Shown: positions 47,701-59,714, counted from the first letter of the stretch. The stretch is 64,000 nt of DNA from Melanocharis versteri (GCA_013397845.1 VZTG01006794.1:1-64000); one strand, 5' to 3'. Notes: generated from the letters alone by a model not told the origin. Made by a program: numbers and translations.

Positions 47701-49559
47701 GGCAGCAAGGGTTTGGGACACGGCTCCACATGCTCCAAATATTTTCAGTTTTTTAATCCACAAAGCGGATTAATGACCTTGGCATCCCCAAGGTGAGAGG
47801 AGGGTCCCCAGGGTGTGCTGCCATCAGAGGGTGTGAGTGACAGGACTGGGGAGAGCAAATAGCTCTGCCCAGGAGCTGGCCAGACCCACAGGAGGAAAAA
47901 GCTGGCAGCTGGGCAGGAGACAGGACATCAGGTACCTCTTAGAGGTGGCAAAGTGAATCTCAGGGTGGAGTGTGTGCTTTTCCCAGGCCACAGGAAATTG
48001 TGCCATTGAGCCCAGTGGAGGTGGAAGGGCACCAGGGAGCTCACCTCTCCTTCTGCTGGGGGCTCTGGAGCTGGGAGCTGTCAATCCATCCAGAAAATGA
48101 GCATCCAAGGGCCTGTGTGTCCCTCTGATGGGTTGACACCTGTAAGACTTTCCTGGGGCTTTCCTATCCCACTCACTCTGGGCACAGCACACCCTGCTCA
48201 TGCCCCTGCTCCAGGCAGATCCCAGCAGGCAGCAAAGGGCTCTGATGTGAACAAAACCACCCAGCCTCTCCCCAGCAGAGCTGGAAACACAAGCAAGCCC
48301 CTCCAATACCCTCCAGGAAGGACATCAGTGCATTCCTATGCTTTTCCATGCTGCATCAGGAGCAGGGATGTGGGACATGGAGGGACAGTGGTCTTGCACA
48401 AGGCAGCCCAGCCACACGGCTCACCCGCTCCTGAAGGCATTAACTATTACTTGCTTCGCCCTCAAAATGAAAGGCACTGCCTCAGTAGCACTGGAAAGGC
48501 TCTGGAACACCAATAAAATTGTCAGAAAGAGACAGGCTCTGAGTCAGAGACCTCGCAGGAGGGAGGCAGGGGGATGGACGATGCCAGCAGTGAAACAAAG
48601 ATCCTGCGAGCCAAGGTCTTGGATGGCAGAGGGCTGACAACAGCAGAGCAACCCCCAGAGCCAAATCCATGGGGATTCTCCCTGCAGGAAACCACCATTT
48701 CCCAAAATCCATGCTCACAGTGGCAATCATGCAGAGGCCCTTCACCCTGCAGAAAAGCTTCAAAAAAATCACCTTTATTGGGGGGAGCCCATCACCTCAG
48801 CCTCAGACCAAACACATGCAATGAAGCTGTGTCTGTGCAGAAATCAGAGCACAGCCCCGGTGATGCTGGTTTTTGTGTGCTTTATGAATAAAGCAAGCCA
48901 GAAAACCAGCCTAGACTACAAACCACCTGGCCACGCACTAAAAAAAGGTTATTTTCGGCCAGAAACTGGAAGACGTTTCCCTTCTTAAATTGCTCTCTGG
49001 TCAGTATTAAAAGCCCCGCGGCCCCTGCGGATAGAACAGAAGTCGGAGAGCGAAGCCTTTGTCCTGTGGCTCCTTTGGAAGCTGGGCTCAGTGGGACAGC
49101 CTTCCCCGGCACTCACAAGGTTTTGGCAAGAGCCTGGTTTTCACACCCACTCAAGCAAAAGTGTATTTCCTAGCAAAGGAAAGTATGTCAGGGCATTGAT
49201 TTCTTGGGCAACTGCACCACAGAACGGATGGAGCTAAACTCAGTGATGCATTAGGCTGTTGGCTGCAAACCAAACACCTAGTAAAAATGCTTTAAAACCA
49301 AATTTTTTTTGTTTTTTTTCTGGCGCACTTGGAGAACAGCCTTCCTGCTCTTAGGCCTTCCCTTCTGTTCTTGGCTTCCCCATCCAAATAAGAGGGTGGT
49401 GTCACTCGGGCTCCCTCAGCATCAGTTCATAGGGTGATGCTTCTATTGAAGATTAAGCAAATAGGAGAGAAAAAACCAAAACTATATAACCATTAGAAAA
49501 ATGGTATTCACAACCAGTGGGAAGGAAGAAATTATACCCAGAGGTACAGCCCGGCTTGC
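44752..49559. other. Unique non-coding stretch
   Basis: No gene is recognised. A small CpG-containing piece lies around 49010-49110 (ccccgcggcccctgcggata). A T-rich run lies at 49302-49320. Overlapping short frames at 45.36-45.91 kb on both strands show no domain. Confidence 0.5.
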
Positions 49560-50150
49560 CCAACATCCAGAGGAGAGAAGACATCAGCACCCCATCAGTG
49601 CGGAGCCCGNTCACACCATGGTCATTCACGGGCTGATGGCTACAAGCCCTTGTCCCCCTGTGCCCAGGAGCTCCGCACAGGAGCCTGGCAGCCGAAAGCG
49701 CTGCAGAAGGCGGCAGACGGCTGCTGACACCTTTGTCCAGAAGGATTCCCGAGCCGGCTCTCAGCAGCAGCTCCATGAATATCCAAAGAGGATAACGTCA
49801 GCCCTGGCTCTGGGAAGCAGCGGAGGATCGATAGAGAGGCATTGCATTTAATCACCTGCCTTAATAGCTTTGCATCTGACAGAGGCAGGGCATGGAAAGC
49901 GCATCCCAAACAGCGAAGAGCGGCTGGCAGCAGCAAAGAGCCGGCTCCCCCTCTCAGGGAGGACAGAGTCTTGCTAGCGACAGCAGCCACCGCTTCCACA
50001 GGGACAGCGAGGGCTGAACAACTCCCCAGCCTCCATTTCACCCGGTATTTAATTGGCCATGCAGGGCTTTGCCGTGACTCCGGGGGAGGATGACGCTTGG
50101 CTGCATTCCGAGCAGGAGCACCAGGCACAGCAAACGTCTGAAGCCTCCCC
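49560..50150. promoter_or_regulatory. Strongest CpG cluster in the window, candidate promoter or enhancer
   Basis: By eye there are about two dozen CpGs between 49600 and 50110, including agcgctgcagaaggcggcag near 49697 and gagccggctc twice (49752 and 49938). Both flanks are CpG-poor, and the downstream side becomes AT-rich. An inverted CCAAT (attgg) lies at 50052-50056 after a tatttaa-like stretch, and a gatgacg half-CRE at 50088-50094. The minus strand is open for 255 codons (49640-50407) across it, but the translation has no domain I recognise, and frames in CpG-rich DNA are long by composition. A transcription start site is possible but unproven. Confidence 0.4.
49610..49610. other. Undetermined base (N)
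   Basis: The only non-ACGT character in the window, in the context gagcccgntcacacc. It indicates an assembly ambiguity or unresolved base in a GC-rich segment. Confidence 0.98.
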
Positions 50151-50517
50151 GCAAATTTTTCCCTCTTGTGTTTCCTGTAGCTCATGATGTCCTGGGATTT
50201 CAGATGCCTTGCTGATGATCCTGGGGAGTTTTTCCTTCTGGCCTCCGAGCCCTCTGTGCAGGTTTGGCCAGATGGAGACAGGAGCAAGGATTGGCACTGC
50301 TTCTCCATCCATCCCACTTGGGTCTGGAAATGCTGAAAAACAGGAAGCAATTGGCTGGAGAGATTTGGCCACCATGGGCTCCATCTGCAACCAGAGGCAC
50401 CCAACATGCACCCACACCCCCAAGGAAGGCATGGGCAGGTCCCCCTGAAGCCCCCACCCTCAGCTATCCTGCTCTATAAACCCAACCCAACTGCAGCCAG
50501 CAGACTGACTGAATTAA

Positions 50518-50750
50518 GGCAAGGTTTAGATTGGATAGCAGGGAAAATTTCTTCACTGAAAGGGTTATCCAGCACTGGAATGGGCTGCCCAGGGCTGTGA
50601 TGAAGTCACCGTCCCTGGAGAGATTTTAAAGATTTGTAGATGTGGCTCTTGGGGATATGGTTTAGTGCTGGCCTTGTCAGTGCTGCAGTGATGGTTGGAC
50701 TGAAAAATCTTAGAGGGTTTTTCCAGCTTCAAAAATTCTGTGATTCTGTC
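50518..50750 (+). mobile_element. CR1 LINE 3' end, second lineage
   Basis: ggcaaggtttagattggata, a gcagggaaaatttcttcact block, tgaaagggttatccagcact, gaatgggctgcccagggctg, gaagtcaccgtccctggaga, tagatgtggctcttggggat, atggtttagtgctggccttg, atggttggactgaaaaatct, then a gtttttccagcttc tail with aaattctgtgattctgtc. The tatccagcactgg and gaagtcaccgtccctgg wording separates it from the gaaattcttccctgtgaggg family. Complete to the terminal repeat, truncated at 5'. Confidence 0.9.
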
Positions 50751-51118
50751 ACAGGTCCCGGAGGATTTGCCCGACTCCAAACTGTATCCCTGAGCATCTC
50801 AGCCACCCTCCAACCTCACAGTTAGATGATGGCTGGATGGTCCACACACCCTGCCCATCGCTGCCCACCTCCAGCTTCTGACCCTCCCCAGCTCCTCTCC
50901 CAAAATCCCAGCACAGCCCAGCACCCCTGGCTTGTTCACACACAGAGGAAACCACTCTGCTGGAAGGATAAAAGGAAGGTTCTTTAAGCATCAGTGGAGA
51001 AGCTTCCCAATAGGGAGCACTGGTATAGATGTTTTAAGTCAGTCGTAATTTCTTTAGAGTATTTCTCCAAGCATACCAGGATAAATTATTCACAAAGGAT
51101 AAGAGATTAACCCATCTG

Positions 51119-51136
51119 GAAAAAAAAAAGAAAAAG
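51119..51136 (+). repeat. A-rich tract
   Basis: aaaaaaaaaagaaaaaggag context, a simple purine tract. Confidence 0.6.
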
Positions 51137-53264
51137 GAGAACAGGCCACTGGGATTAGGCCAGCAGCTTTTTCCTGTAATGCTATTGCCACGTGCAATAT
51201 TCCTGCTTCCTCTGTGAAAGAATATAGCAATTATTTATATTGGTTTAATGGAAAGGGGCTTTGTCACATGAAATAACAAACGAGCAGGTCGTGAAGCAGA
51301 GAATAATGAACAGGGAATAATGCTGTACCCCTGGATAAACAGGGCAGCAGGAAGGGGGGAAGCCACCCACCATGGCAATAATAAAGAAATCATTATCATC
51401 ATGGAACCAACCCAGCTAATTTTTACTCCATTTCCATGTTACCACTAAGAACATTTAAATTCTGTTGCCATTTTTAGAGAGGAAAACATATTTCAGTAAT
51501 GTTTGTTGGAAATATCATTAGGATAACAGTCACCCCCGCAATGTTTTATTGCAGGCAGTTACTTCCATGCTGCCATTCGCAGAGATTACTGCCCAAATTA
51601 CTTCTAAACATCCAAATTGCAAAGGGAAGGAGTTAGTCTAGCGCTGGGATTGATTGCTGTAGTTTCTCTTGCAAGACTAATAAGAATATATCTATCTCTT
51701 CTGCAGTGTTTTGTTCAAAGTGGTTGTGGAGCATTTGGTGAAGGGGGGAAGTGCTTCTCTGAGGAGGCAGAGCTGCCTGCAAAGCTGTGACCCGTCACCC
51801 TCTCCAGAGGAGCCAAGCACATCAAAGCAAATCAGAAGGACAACTCACTAATCTGCTCCTAAAAACCTATTTGCCGGGCATAACTATGCTTGGAACCTGG
51901 GAAAAACTCCTAAAAAATAAAATTTACCGGAGGCAGTTGAAGAGTGCATCTCACAGCAGTGTTAGAAAACAAACACTTGGGATTAAGGCTTCTTTAATCA
52001 ACATTTACTGCAGGTTTAATAACGTGTATTAAAAGCAGGCAGGCAAATGGTGTTTGGGAAATGACAGGAAAATAAAGTAGATAAATGCACTAATTGCAGC
52101 TTATCTGACAGCTCTGTGTTCTCCTCCACAGCTGAGACTCCAGATCGAGTATTTATACATCAGGCAGGATTGATTCCCTGGGATCAAGCAAGACACAGGG
52201 TGGGGTGACAGCAGCTGATGGATGGGCATGGTGTCTCACCAAATCCTGGCAGACTGCTTTGTCCAGGTACTGCAAATTGAAAAAGGAGGTATTTTGCAGC
52301 TGACAGCAGCTGTTTACAGCAGGGGAGACTTGATCTGCCTCGTTTTACAACACATTTGAGCAGCGCTGCTTTACACTCTGAAGCAGCAAGAGGTTTTATG
52401 TGTATTTGTGTGTTTAGGTGGGCTCCATCCTACTGGGATGCTCCCACCCAAACAATCTGTACATAAAAAAGAGGCCCCTGGAAATCTGTATCTTAGCCAC
52501 ATGCCATGAAGAACAAAAGAGATCAAAATGGAGAATCTCCATGGGGCTGACGAGTCCAGCCCCATGGAGGTCAGGAGGTTCAGCTCTCCCTTATGAGGGC
52601 AAGTGGCAAAGCCCATCCAGCTCATCCCAGGAGTGACCAATGCCCCAGGGTCTGGGGCACACACCCCGAGGTTTTAACCACCCAGTGTCACATCTTCACT
52701 CATCCAGAGCTCCCCTTGTTGGGAGTCCAGGGACCACATCCCTGCAGCTCAGGTTTTTTTCCATGGCTCCATCAATTCCAACATTATTGAGCCAGGAGAG
52801 GTCTGACCAAAGCCTGTGTCCCTGCATGCAGCAGCCATCGTGAATTTTGGCTTTCCTGCCCAGTTTCCCACTGAGCAGCACATCTGAAGGGGCTTGCTAA
52901 AGTCTTCCCTTCCATTTAGTGCTTATGCAAAGAAACAGCCAAATCTGGGGTGGCCTCAACTGGTTTTGCAACTTGAAGGGAAGGCCTTGGGGGGGCCTTT
53001 CCTGAGGCAAATCCCAGGCAGATAGCATCTCCCCCGACCGCAGAAACCAGCTCCCTGTTGTTCTGTGCAACCACAGCATCTGCAGCCCCTTGTGCACAGC
53101 CATCAATCACGGCAGACGTGGTGGCAGGGCCCTGGCAGGGACCAGGGTGTCAAAGTTCCCCAGCTCACGCATTTCCGCACAGGGCAGGGTTTAACGAGGG
53201 GAAAAGCATCCATTGGAATCACCAGCAGCAGCCAAAGAGCTGACCCAGCAATTCAAAGAGAAGC

Positions 53265-53286
53265 TTTTTTTTTTCTTTCTTTCTTT
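53265..53286 (+). repeat. Poly-T followed by (CTTT)n microsatellite
   Basis: Ten T followed by three ctt(t) units. It is a short pyrimidine simple repeat. Confidence 0.8.
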
Positions 53287-56200
53287 GGGAAAGAAAAGTG
53301 TGCAGAAAGAATTGTTCCTAAAGCTCATCACTGACAAATTCTTCATGGGTGCTTCCATGGGTGCTGATAGCAAGGAGAGAGAAATGCAGGAGTGAAATCA
53401 ATTTGCTCCTCTGAGCTTTGGGCTGTGCTTGACAGTGGATTTCTTCCCCCTGAGAGACACACTTGGAGGTTAATTCTCTCCCTCTGCTCCTCACAGAGTG
53501 CAGTTGTTACAAACACACCCTCCAGAACTACCTAAACCCAGGAGAATCCTCAGAACAAGCCAGCCTTTCCTCTGTGAGTGATTTCCCCTGCAACTTGTGC
53601 CAACACTTCTAAAAGAAATCCTTCCAGCCAGCTCCGGAGCCAGCTTTGGAGAGAACAGCGTCCTTCTGCACTCCTGCTTTCCTTCCTCAGCCTGGAGCAT
53701 GGTTCCACCCACTCCCCTGGGAACAGCAGCCAGATGCCCACAGCAGGCTGAGCACATCGGGTACGCTGGGCACTGAGCACATCAGCCCCAGCTCTTTGGT
53801 ATCTCCACCCTCTGAATTAACCAAGAGAAGGGCTGTCCTCCCCACTGACACTCTTCTCCTCCTAGAGCCACAGGGGGACCGTGCTGGGGGGCTGCAGATC
53901 CCAGAGGGGCAGTGGGACGTGTCCCAAGGCAGAGCTGGCCGAGGCCACGCGGGACCCTGTGCACACGTGGGACTGACCAGAGACCAAACGTTTCCTTCAG
54001 AGCTGGCACAGCTTTCTGGGCTGCTCCTCACTGAAGTGGAGCACAGAGCATTTCAGCTCTGCCAGCCCCACTGTGCTGCTTCCACCAAGCCACGGAGAGG
54101 AGACCAGGCCCTGCTGGGCTGGCATTCAGCTCTTCCTCTGGGAAGCTGCCCCTCATTTTTAGGATTGCTAATTTCACAGTGTGTACAAAGCAGTGCGCAA
54201 AGGAATTAACCGCAGTCCTGTGTCCACTCGTGCCTGCAGGGCTGTAGAGGCAGGGGTGATCCCAGCAGAGCAGCCCGGGCAGACCCCCTGGAGCCTTCCT
54301 GACCTCCCAAGCATTCTCTATGTCCCTGCAGAACGAGGATTTTTCTTGTTTTCCAGCCAATAAACCCCCTCCTTAGTGAACCTGCTGTCACAGCCACATT
54401 GGGGCAAGCAAGGAATGGGGCCGTGGGGAGGCAGGGAGGGGTAATTAGCAGGCTGGTACCCATGTGCTCCAGGGCCAATGGGCAGAGTGTGTGGCACACA
54501 TGGATCGAGGCTTCCCAAGAATGCACCAGACTCTCCCTAAAATCCTTGCAGGCACTTGAGATGCATTGGGACCCCTCCCTCTACATGATTTGTCTTGGGC
54601 AGTGAGTTCACCAGGCAATTTCTGAAGGGGGTTGTAGCCTGCTCTGGTGCACAGAGGATTTGAAGTCTTTATGGCACCATGGCCTCTCTGGCTGGTGTAT
54701 CCAGCCCATGCTCATGGTTTGCATGAAAGCAAAGCTCAGACCTTGCACGGCTTTGCAGGGAATCTCCCTTTCCCAGCCACCACACTTCCCAGATGCCAGC
54801 ACCCAGCCCTGCTCCACATCCCCGCCTGATCCCCAAAACCAGTTTCCTCTGCTCAGCCGCCCGGGCTCTCCAGCTGGGTTCCTGGTGAGAAGAGGAGAAA
54901 CCCGTTCTCCCAGGCTGTGATTTCCAACCCAGAATGATTTTCATTAACTCTGTCCCCAAGGCGCGGAGGGGGACAGGCCACACAGGCGCTGAGCAGCCCC
55001 GAGCTTGTTGGAGTCAGAAGAAAACGAGGCAGAGCTTTGCTTGCAAAGTTAATTTGAACCAACCGGCAGCTGGCGGAGCAGCCAGGAGAGCCTGTCCCAC
55101 AGCAAGAGCCAGCATTTTCCAGGGATACCACAGAGCTGGGATGCTAGCAGGGAGGGGACAGCAAAGGCCTTAGTCAAAATGTTTGGGTACAATAATTTCA
55201 AGAGCGCTGCAGGCACATGAAGATGGGCTCTGGCACACGAGCTGGGGACGTGCCCTCACTCACATGTGCAGCTCAGCTCCAGGCAGGAACACGGGCAGGG
55301 CTGGGGGACACCAGGACAGTCCCAGGGGTGGTTTGTGGAAAGCCTGACCCCTCCTGCAGGCAGCAGAACGTGGCATCTGACATGGGATTCTGCGGTTGTA
55401 CTCCATGGGCATCCTCCCTCCAGCCTCCCTCCGCTGCTCTCATTTTATGCCCAATTAATGGAGTTTTATTATTTTGCATAATACAATGGCTTCAATAAAG
55501 ATGCAATTACTCCAGATGGAACTTGCACTCGGGAAAAAATTGTATTCAGGAGTGGTGAGACACATCTTACCAAGAGTGGATGGACATGGAGCATGGAGTG
55601 GGGCTGATAAACCAGGTGAAGTAGGAGGTGGTCAGACTCATGTCCAGGCAGGGCTGTGGCAGGCTGGGCTCTCTCAGACAGGGCAAATGTGAACAGCACC
55701 TGAAGAATCCTCCCAGCTGGGTTAAACAGGCAGGAAAAGATCCCCAGAGCCACACACACAGGGCTGGGAAATCAGAGCAGGTCCCTGGGACAGCGTATCA
55801 AAGTGGGTTTGATATCATCTCCAGCACAGGAGACAGATGGAGAGTTTGGATCTGCCAGGGCAGAGCCAAGCAAAGATGCTGGGCATCCAGGAAAGGGGAG
55901 GGATGCCTGCAGATGTATCTGGCTGCCAGCAGGATCCACACTGTAAAATGCATCTTTCCAGCACCCCTCCTGCCTTCTTCAGCTCTGCTTCCCTGGCTCT
56001 CCTCCTTGGGCAGGAATCCATCCTCACCCCAGGCAGGTGAAACACCTGGCACAATGCTCACTGCACGAGGGAGGGCTCCATTGCTGGGCAAGGGGAAGCA
56101 GAGCAGCCCATCAGCCACCCCCGCTTGCAACACCACCAGGACACAGCCCAAATTACCTGGTTCATTCCAGCCTTTCCCCACAGGCAGCTCCAGCACGCCA

Positions 56201-56598
56201 AGGAAATCCCAGAGGCTGCTGCAACTGGCTCAAAACCACCGGCCCTGCCAGCTGGTTTGAATTTTCCTTGTGTTTGCAAAGGCAAAAAAAATAGATTAAG
56301 TGGCCTTTTAATCCTTATTCAGCATCGCTCTGAAGGCTTCTCCAGCTAAACTAAAATGTATCACTGATGCCTTGCTGTTTGCATTAATAGCCCGAGGGGA
56401 CTTGAAGCTGGCTCAGACCGTGTGTTGAATGCCCCAGAGAGCTCAGCAAGGGCAGCCAGGCCCTGTGCACAGCCGGGAGCTCCCACAGCCCTTCCCTGGT
56501 TGATCCCCATGCCACAGACACTGTGCCCAGCTGCTGAGCCTGTGCCACCCACCCAGCACCACTCCTGGCCCAGGGATGCTGCCCACACTGATGCTGGA

Positions 56599-56899
56599 GC
56601 TGGAGAGGGGTTTTGACAAGGATATAGAGTGACAGGATGAGGGGTTGTGGCATCAAACTGGCACAGGGCAGGGTTAGGTCAGATATAAGGAAGACATTCT
56701 TCCCTGTGAGGGTGGTGGGGCCCTGGCACAGGTTACCCAGAGAAGCTGTGGCTGCCCCATCCCTGGAAGCGTCCAAGGGCAGGTTGGACACAGCTCTGAG
56801 CAACCTGGGACAGTGGACAGTGTCCCTGCCCATGGCAGGGCTGTGGGGCAGGAAGAGCTTTAAGGTCCCTTCCAACCCAAACTATTCTGAGTCTCTGAT
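56599..56899 (+). mobile_element. CR1 LINE 3' end, near-complete tail
   Basis: gctggagaggggttttgaca, gtgacaggatgaggggttgt, a gcacagggcagggttaggtc block, aagacattcttccctgtgag, ggtggtggggccctggcaca, gagaagctgtggctgcccca, tccctggaagcgtccaaggg, caggttggacacagctctga, tgtccctgcccatggcaggg, and aaggtcccttccaacccaaa followed by ctattctgagtctctga. Same lineage as 44483-44751. The terminal repeat is partly eroded. Confidence 0.93.
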
Positions 56900-58811
56900 A
56901 AGGCTCCAGGCATCAGGACTGCTCCCAGCTCCTTCACAGTCCTGCCTTCCCTCAGGAGCATGGGATGGGAACACAGCAAAGGGCAAAGGGTCTCAAAATG
57001 TGCCTGGAGCGTGGGATCAACTGGAGGCTGCAGCGGATAGATCAGCCCCATCTGCTTCACGAGGAGGGGGCACCAAATCCCACAGCAGCACAGTCCATCG
57101 TCCCTCCATACCCCACCATCCCAGTGCTGTCAGAAACAGGGCAGAGCATCCCGGTGCCAATCTATTGCCAAGGAAGGTTTAATGTATTTGTGCAAAGCAC
57201 AGCATGATCTGAGCCCCTTTTGGCTTCTCTCCTGACCCAGCATCATGGAAGGACCTGCGGCTGACCCCTGCACCCAGGGACGTGCACATCCTCCTAAACT
57301 GCAGCAGGTCAACAGCACTCACCAAACTCAGATTATTCAGCATCTTTACGCCAGCTGGTCTCTGTCTCTCCCCTTTTCCTCTCAGGGCTTGTCAGGTTTA
57401 ATTAAAATTCCTATACTCGGCTGGTTCTTTCACTCAGGCTATTATCTGCAGTGCGCTCTGCTGCCTGCCTCGAGCTCGCCTCATCAGGAATCCACCTCTT
57501 GGTGAATGGAGCCATACTTAGGAGGCAATACACGGCCAGTGTTTGAGTCTGAGTAGCTCCATTGACCCATCCCCTTGACAAGACAGTTGCCCCAAGGACC
57601 TGCTCTCGGTGTTCCTGCTACACATCTATTTCCAGTGAAACGATGGTTTGGTTCACTGCAGGAAATTACAGCCGGGAAAGAGGAGGAGGTGGAGGTGAGC
57701 CTGCCCTGCCCCAGCACTTATTGCTGTCAGATTGCAGGTCAGCACACCACGGGGACCCACGTGTGCCCACCCTGAGCACATCAAGAGTGTGGGTCTGGGT
57801 TTTAACCATCCTGAAGCCAACAAACATCTGCAGAGCTCCTCCCTTCCTCCCTCCCTGGAAAATCAGGTCACATATGGAGGTGACATTTGACTCTGCCTTC
57901 TCTGGTCTCACACATCAAACCCCACTGGGTTCCTCATGGAAGCAGGACTGGGGATGGTCTGCAGGGGATGACAGATGAACCCTCTAGAAGAGAGGGGAAT
58001 GGAGAAAAAGAACCACAAACAACTTTCAGAGGAACAACCCCTGGAAGAAAAAGCAAACAGAGAGGCTGAGTCAGCTCCCATGGCTGTGGGCAGCTGTTCC
58101 TCCTGGCTCTGTGAGGCAGCACAGTGCTGTCATTGGTCTGGGGACAGGCACAAGGTCACCCAGCCTTGCAGGCCACCAGCCCCCAGCTCCTGGAGGTGTT
58201 CAGCAGCTCGTGTGTCTTCTTGAGCACACTCCAAGGGAGCCTTTCCCACAGATCTCAGCTCAACCCCACAGGATTTTTTCCCTGAGTGTTTTTAGCTCAG
58301 CCACCGAAGGAGGAAACCTGCTCTTCACTCAACTCTGCTCTGCTGGTGAAGAGTTCAAAAAAAAAACCTCTCAAATGCAGGCACCATCACTAACAGGATC
58401 TGTGTTGGGTTGGCAGAGGCAGGGAGAGATGGACCCAGCAGCAAAGCAGCAAAGGTACAGTGACAAAGGAAGAACACCGAAGCAGAGCAGCCCTGGAGAT
58501 GCAGTGCAAAGCCAGGAGACTGCCACAGCCAAGGGCTTCAAAGGGCTGCTCCCACGTCCCCAGGACACCAGCCCTCTCCTGCTGTGGGCAGTGCACCAGC
58601 ACAAACAGAAGCCTCAGGCCAAGCACTCTGGACATGAAGCACTTTTTGGGCCCTAATTGAAGCCTGAGCCCAGGATTCAGATATGCTCCAGATATGAAGC
58701 AGTGAAGAAACACAACAGCCTTCCTCCTCTTCCTCCTCCACTTCACCATTGTCCTCAGAGGAACGCATGTTCCAGCAGTCTCCTTTGGGCCCCATCCCAT
58801 GCTCCAAGGCA

Positions 58812-58839
58812 CCCCCAGCCCCACAGCAGCCCCCTCCCC
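58812..58839 (-). other. Putative G-quadruplex motif
   Basis: The plus strand has C-runs of 5, 4, 5 and 4 separated by ag, acagcag and t, so the minus strand has four G-runs of at least four with loops of 1, 7 and 2 bases. That satisfies the standard G3+N1-7 quadruplex pattern. Structure formation is predicted from the pattern only. Confidence 0.6.
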
Positions 58840-59004
58840 TTCTCCTCCACACACTCTCTTCTCCCAGCAGTAGCTGTTTGCTCCTTCTGGCCATTGGCTG
58901 CTGGTTCCCATCCCGTACATTCCCTTCCATTTAGAGATATTGTCAGTTGCGAATCAGAGCTCAGATGTTTATTATTTCTAATGTAGTCCCAAGCCAAAAT
59001 ACGG

Positions 59005-59100
59005 GGCCGTGTGTTTAGTCTCTCCCCCGGCTCTCGCTGCTGAAGAATGGCAGCTGAGTCAGCACCCGGCGTTCCCCATCGCACCGCCTTCCCCACGGAC
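59005..59100. promoter_or_regulatory. Small CpG cluster
   Basis: About nine CpGs in 95 bp (ggggccgtg, cccccggctctcgctg, cacccggcgttcc, atcgcaccgcc). It is too small to be a classical CpG island but well above the local background. Confidence 0.25.
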
Positions 59101-59676
59101 AGATGGCAAACCCTTAACTCTTCCAGCAGCTCCCAGATATTTTTACTGCCTATTGCTTTTTCGCCTCTGTTTATTTTTCAAGCTGAAATAAGCGGAGTGA
59201 TGGGAAAAAGAAATCTCCTGCTGAGCGTTGCATCAGAGACCAGATTCCCATAAGGATTAATTTCAGTGGAAATAGCAAGGCCTTCATTTTTTTGGCAGGG
59301 TGAACTCAGCAAGGGCTGAGCCCTGCATCACCCAGCACAGCAAAGCAAAGCTGCTTTCTGTGCTGAGCACCTGTGGACCCTGCTTTGGCCTTTTTAGTAG
59401 AGAAAAGGTCAATGTGTCAAGACACCACCAGAAGACCTTGTTGGTTCAGGTAATCACTAAAGATGCTTCAAGCGCAGAGCCAAGAAAGCTCCATCCAAAC
59501 TGTTTGGGGCCTGTTTGAGCCAGTTTGGCACTGCTCAGCCAGGGCATCCAGGGAAGTGGGTGATTTCAGGCAGGCAAAACTGACCTGAGGGGCACATCAG
59601 TGCCTGCCCACACTGTGGTGCCCTTCCCTGCCCAGAGATGGAGCAGATCCACAGCATCCCTCCAGGCCAGCGCTGT

Positions 59677-59714
59677 GGGAACATTACGGGGATTTGGGAA
59701 CATTAAGGGGGTTT
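59677..59714 (+). repeat. Two-copy 19-bp tandem repeat
   Basis: gggaacattacggggattt followed directly by gggaacattaagggggttt, with two differences in 19 bases. Confidence 0.85.

Larger units (their letters stand above)
50751..56598. other. Unique non-coding stretch, AT-rich between 51.0 and 52.1 kb
   Basis: No gene is recognised. 51000-52080 is AT-rich and free of recognisable repeats, with many TAAT, ATTTA and FOX-like motifs. 53.5-55.2 kb is GC-richer with short frames on both strands. A CTTT repeat lies at 53265-53286. Confidence 0.5.

Noticed and set aside
49640..50407. 255-codon minus-strand open frame as a gene
   Set aside because: It overlaps a CpG-rich block, where frames are long by composition, and has no recognisable domain. 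Kept only as part of the CpG-cluster finding.
52976..53003. Inverted repeat aaggcc...ggcctt around a run of G
   Set aside because: Six-bp arms of low complexity around a G-run. Likely chance, and there are not enough G-runs for a quadruplex.
56637..57182. Plus-strand 181-codon frame containing a P-W-H-R-L-P-R-E-A segment
   Set aside because: The segment is the translation of the CR1 3' untranslated block. The same peptide arises at 44494-44802 and 19557-19871 from the same repeat, so it is not a gene family.
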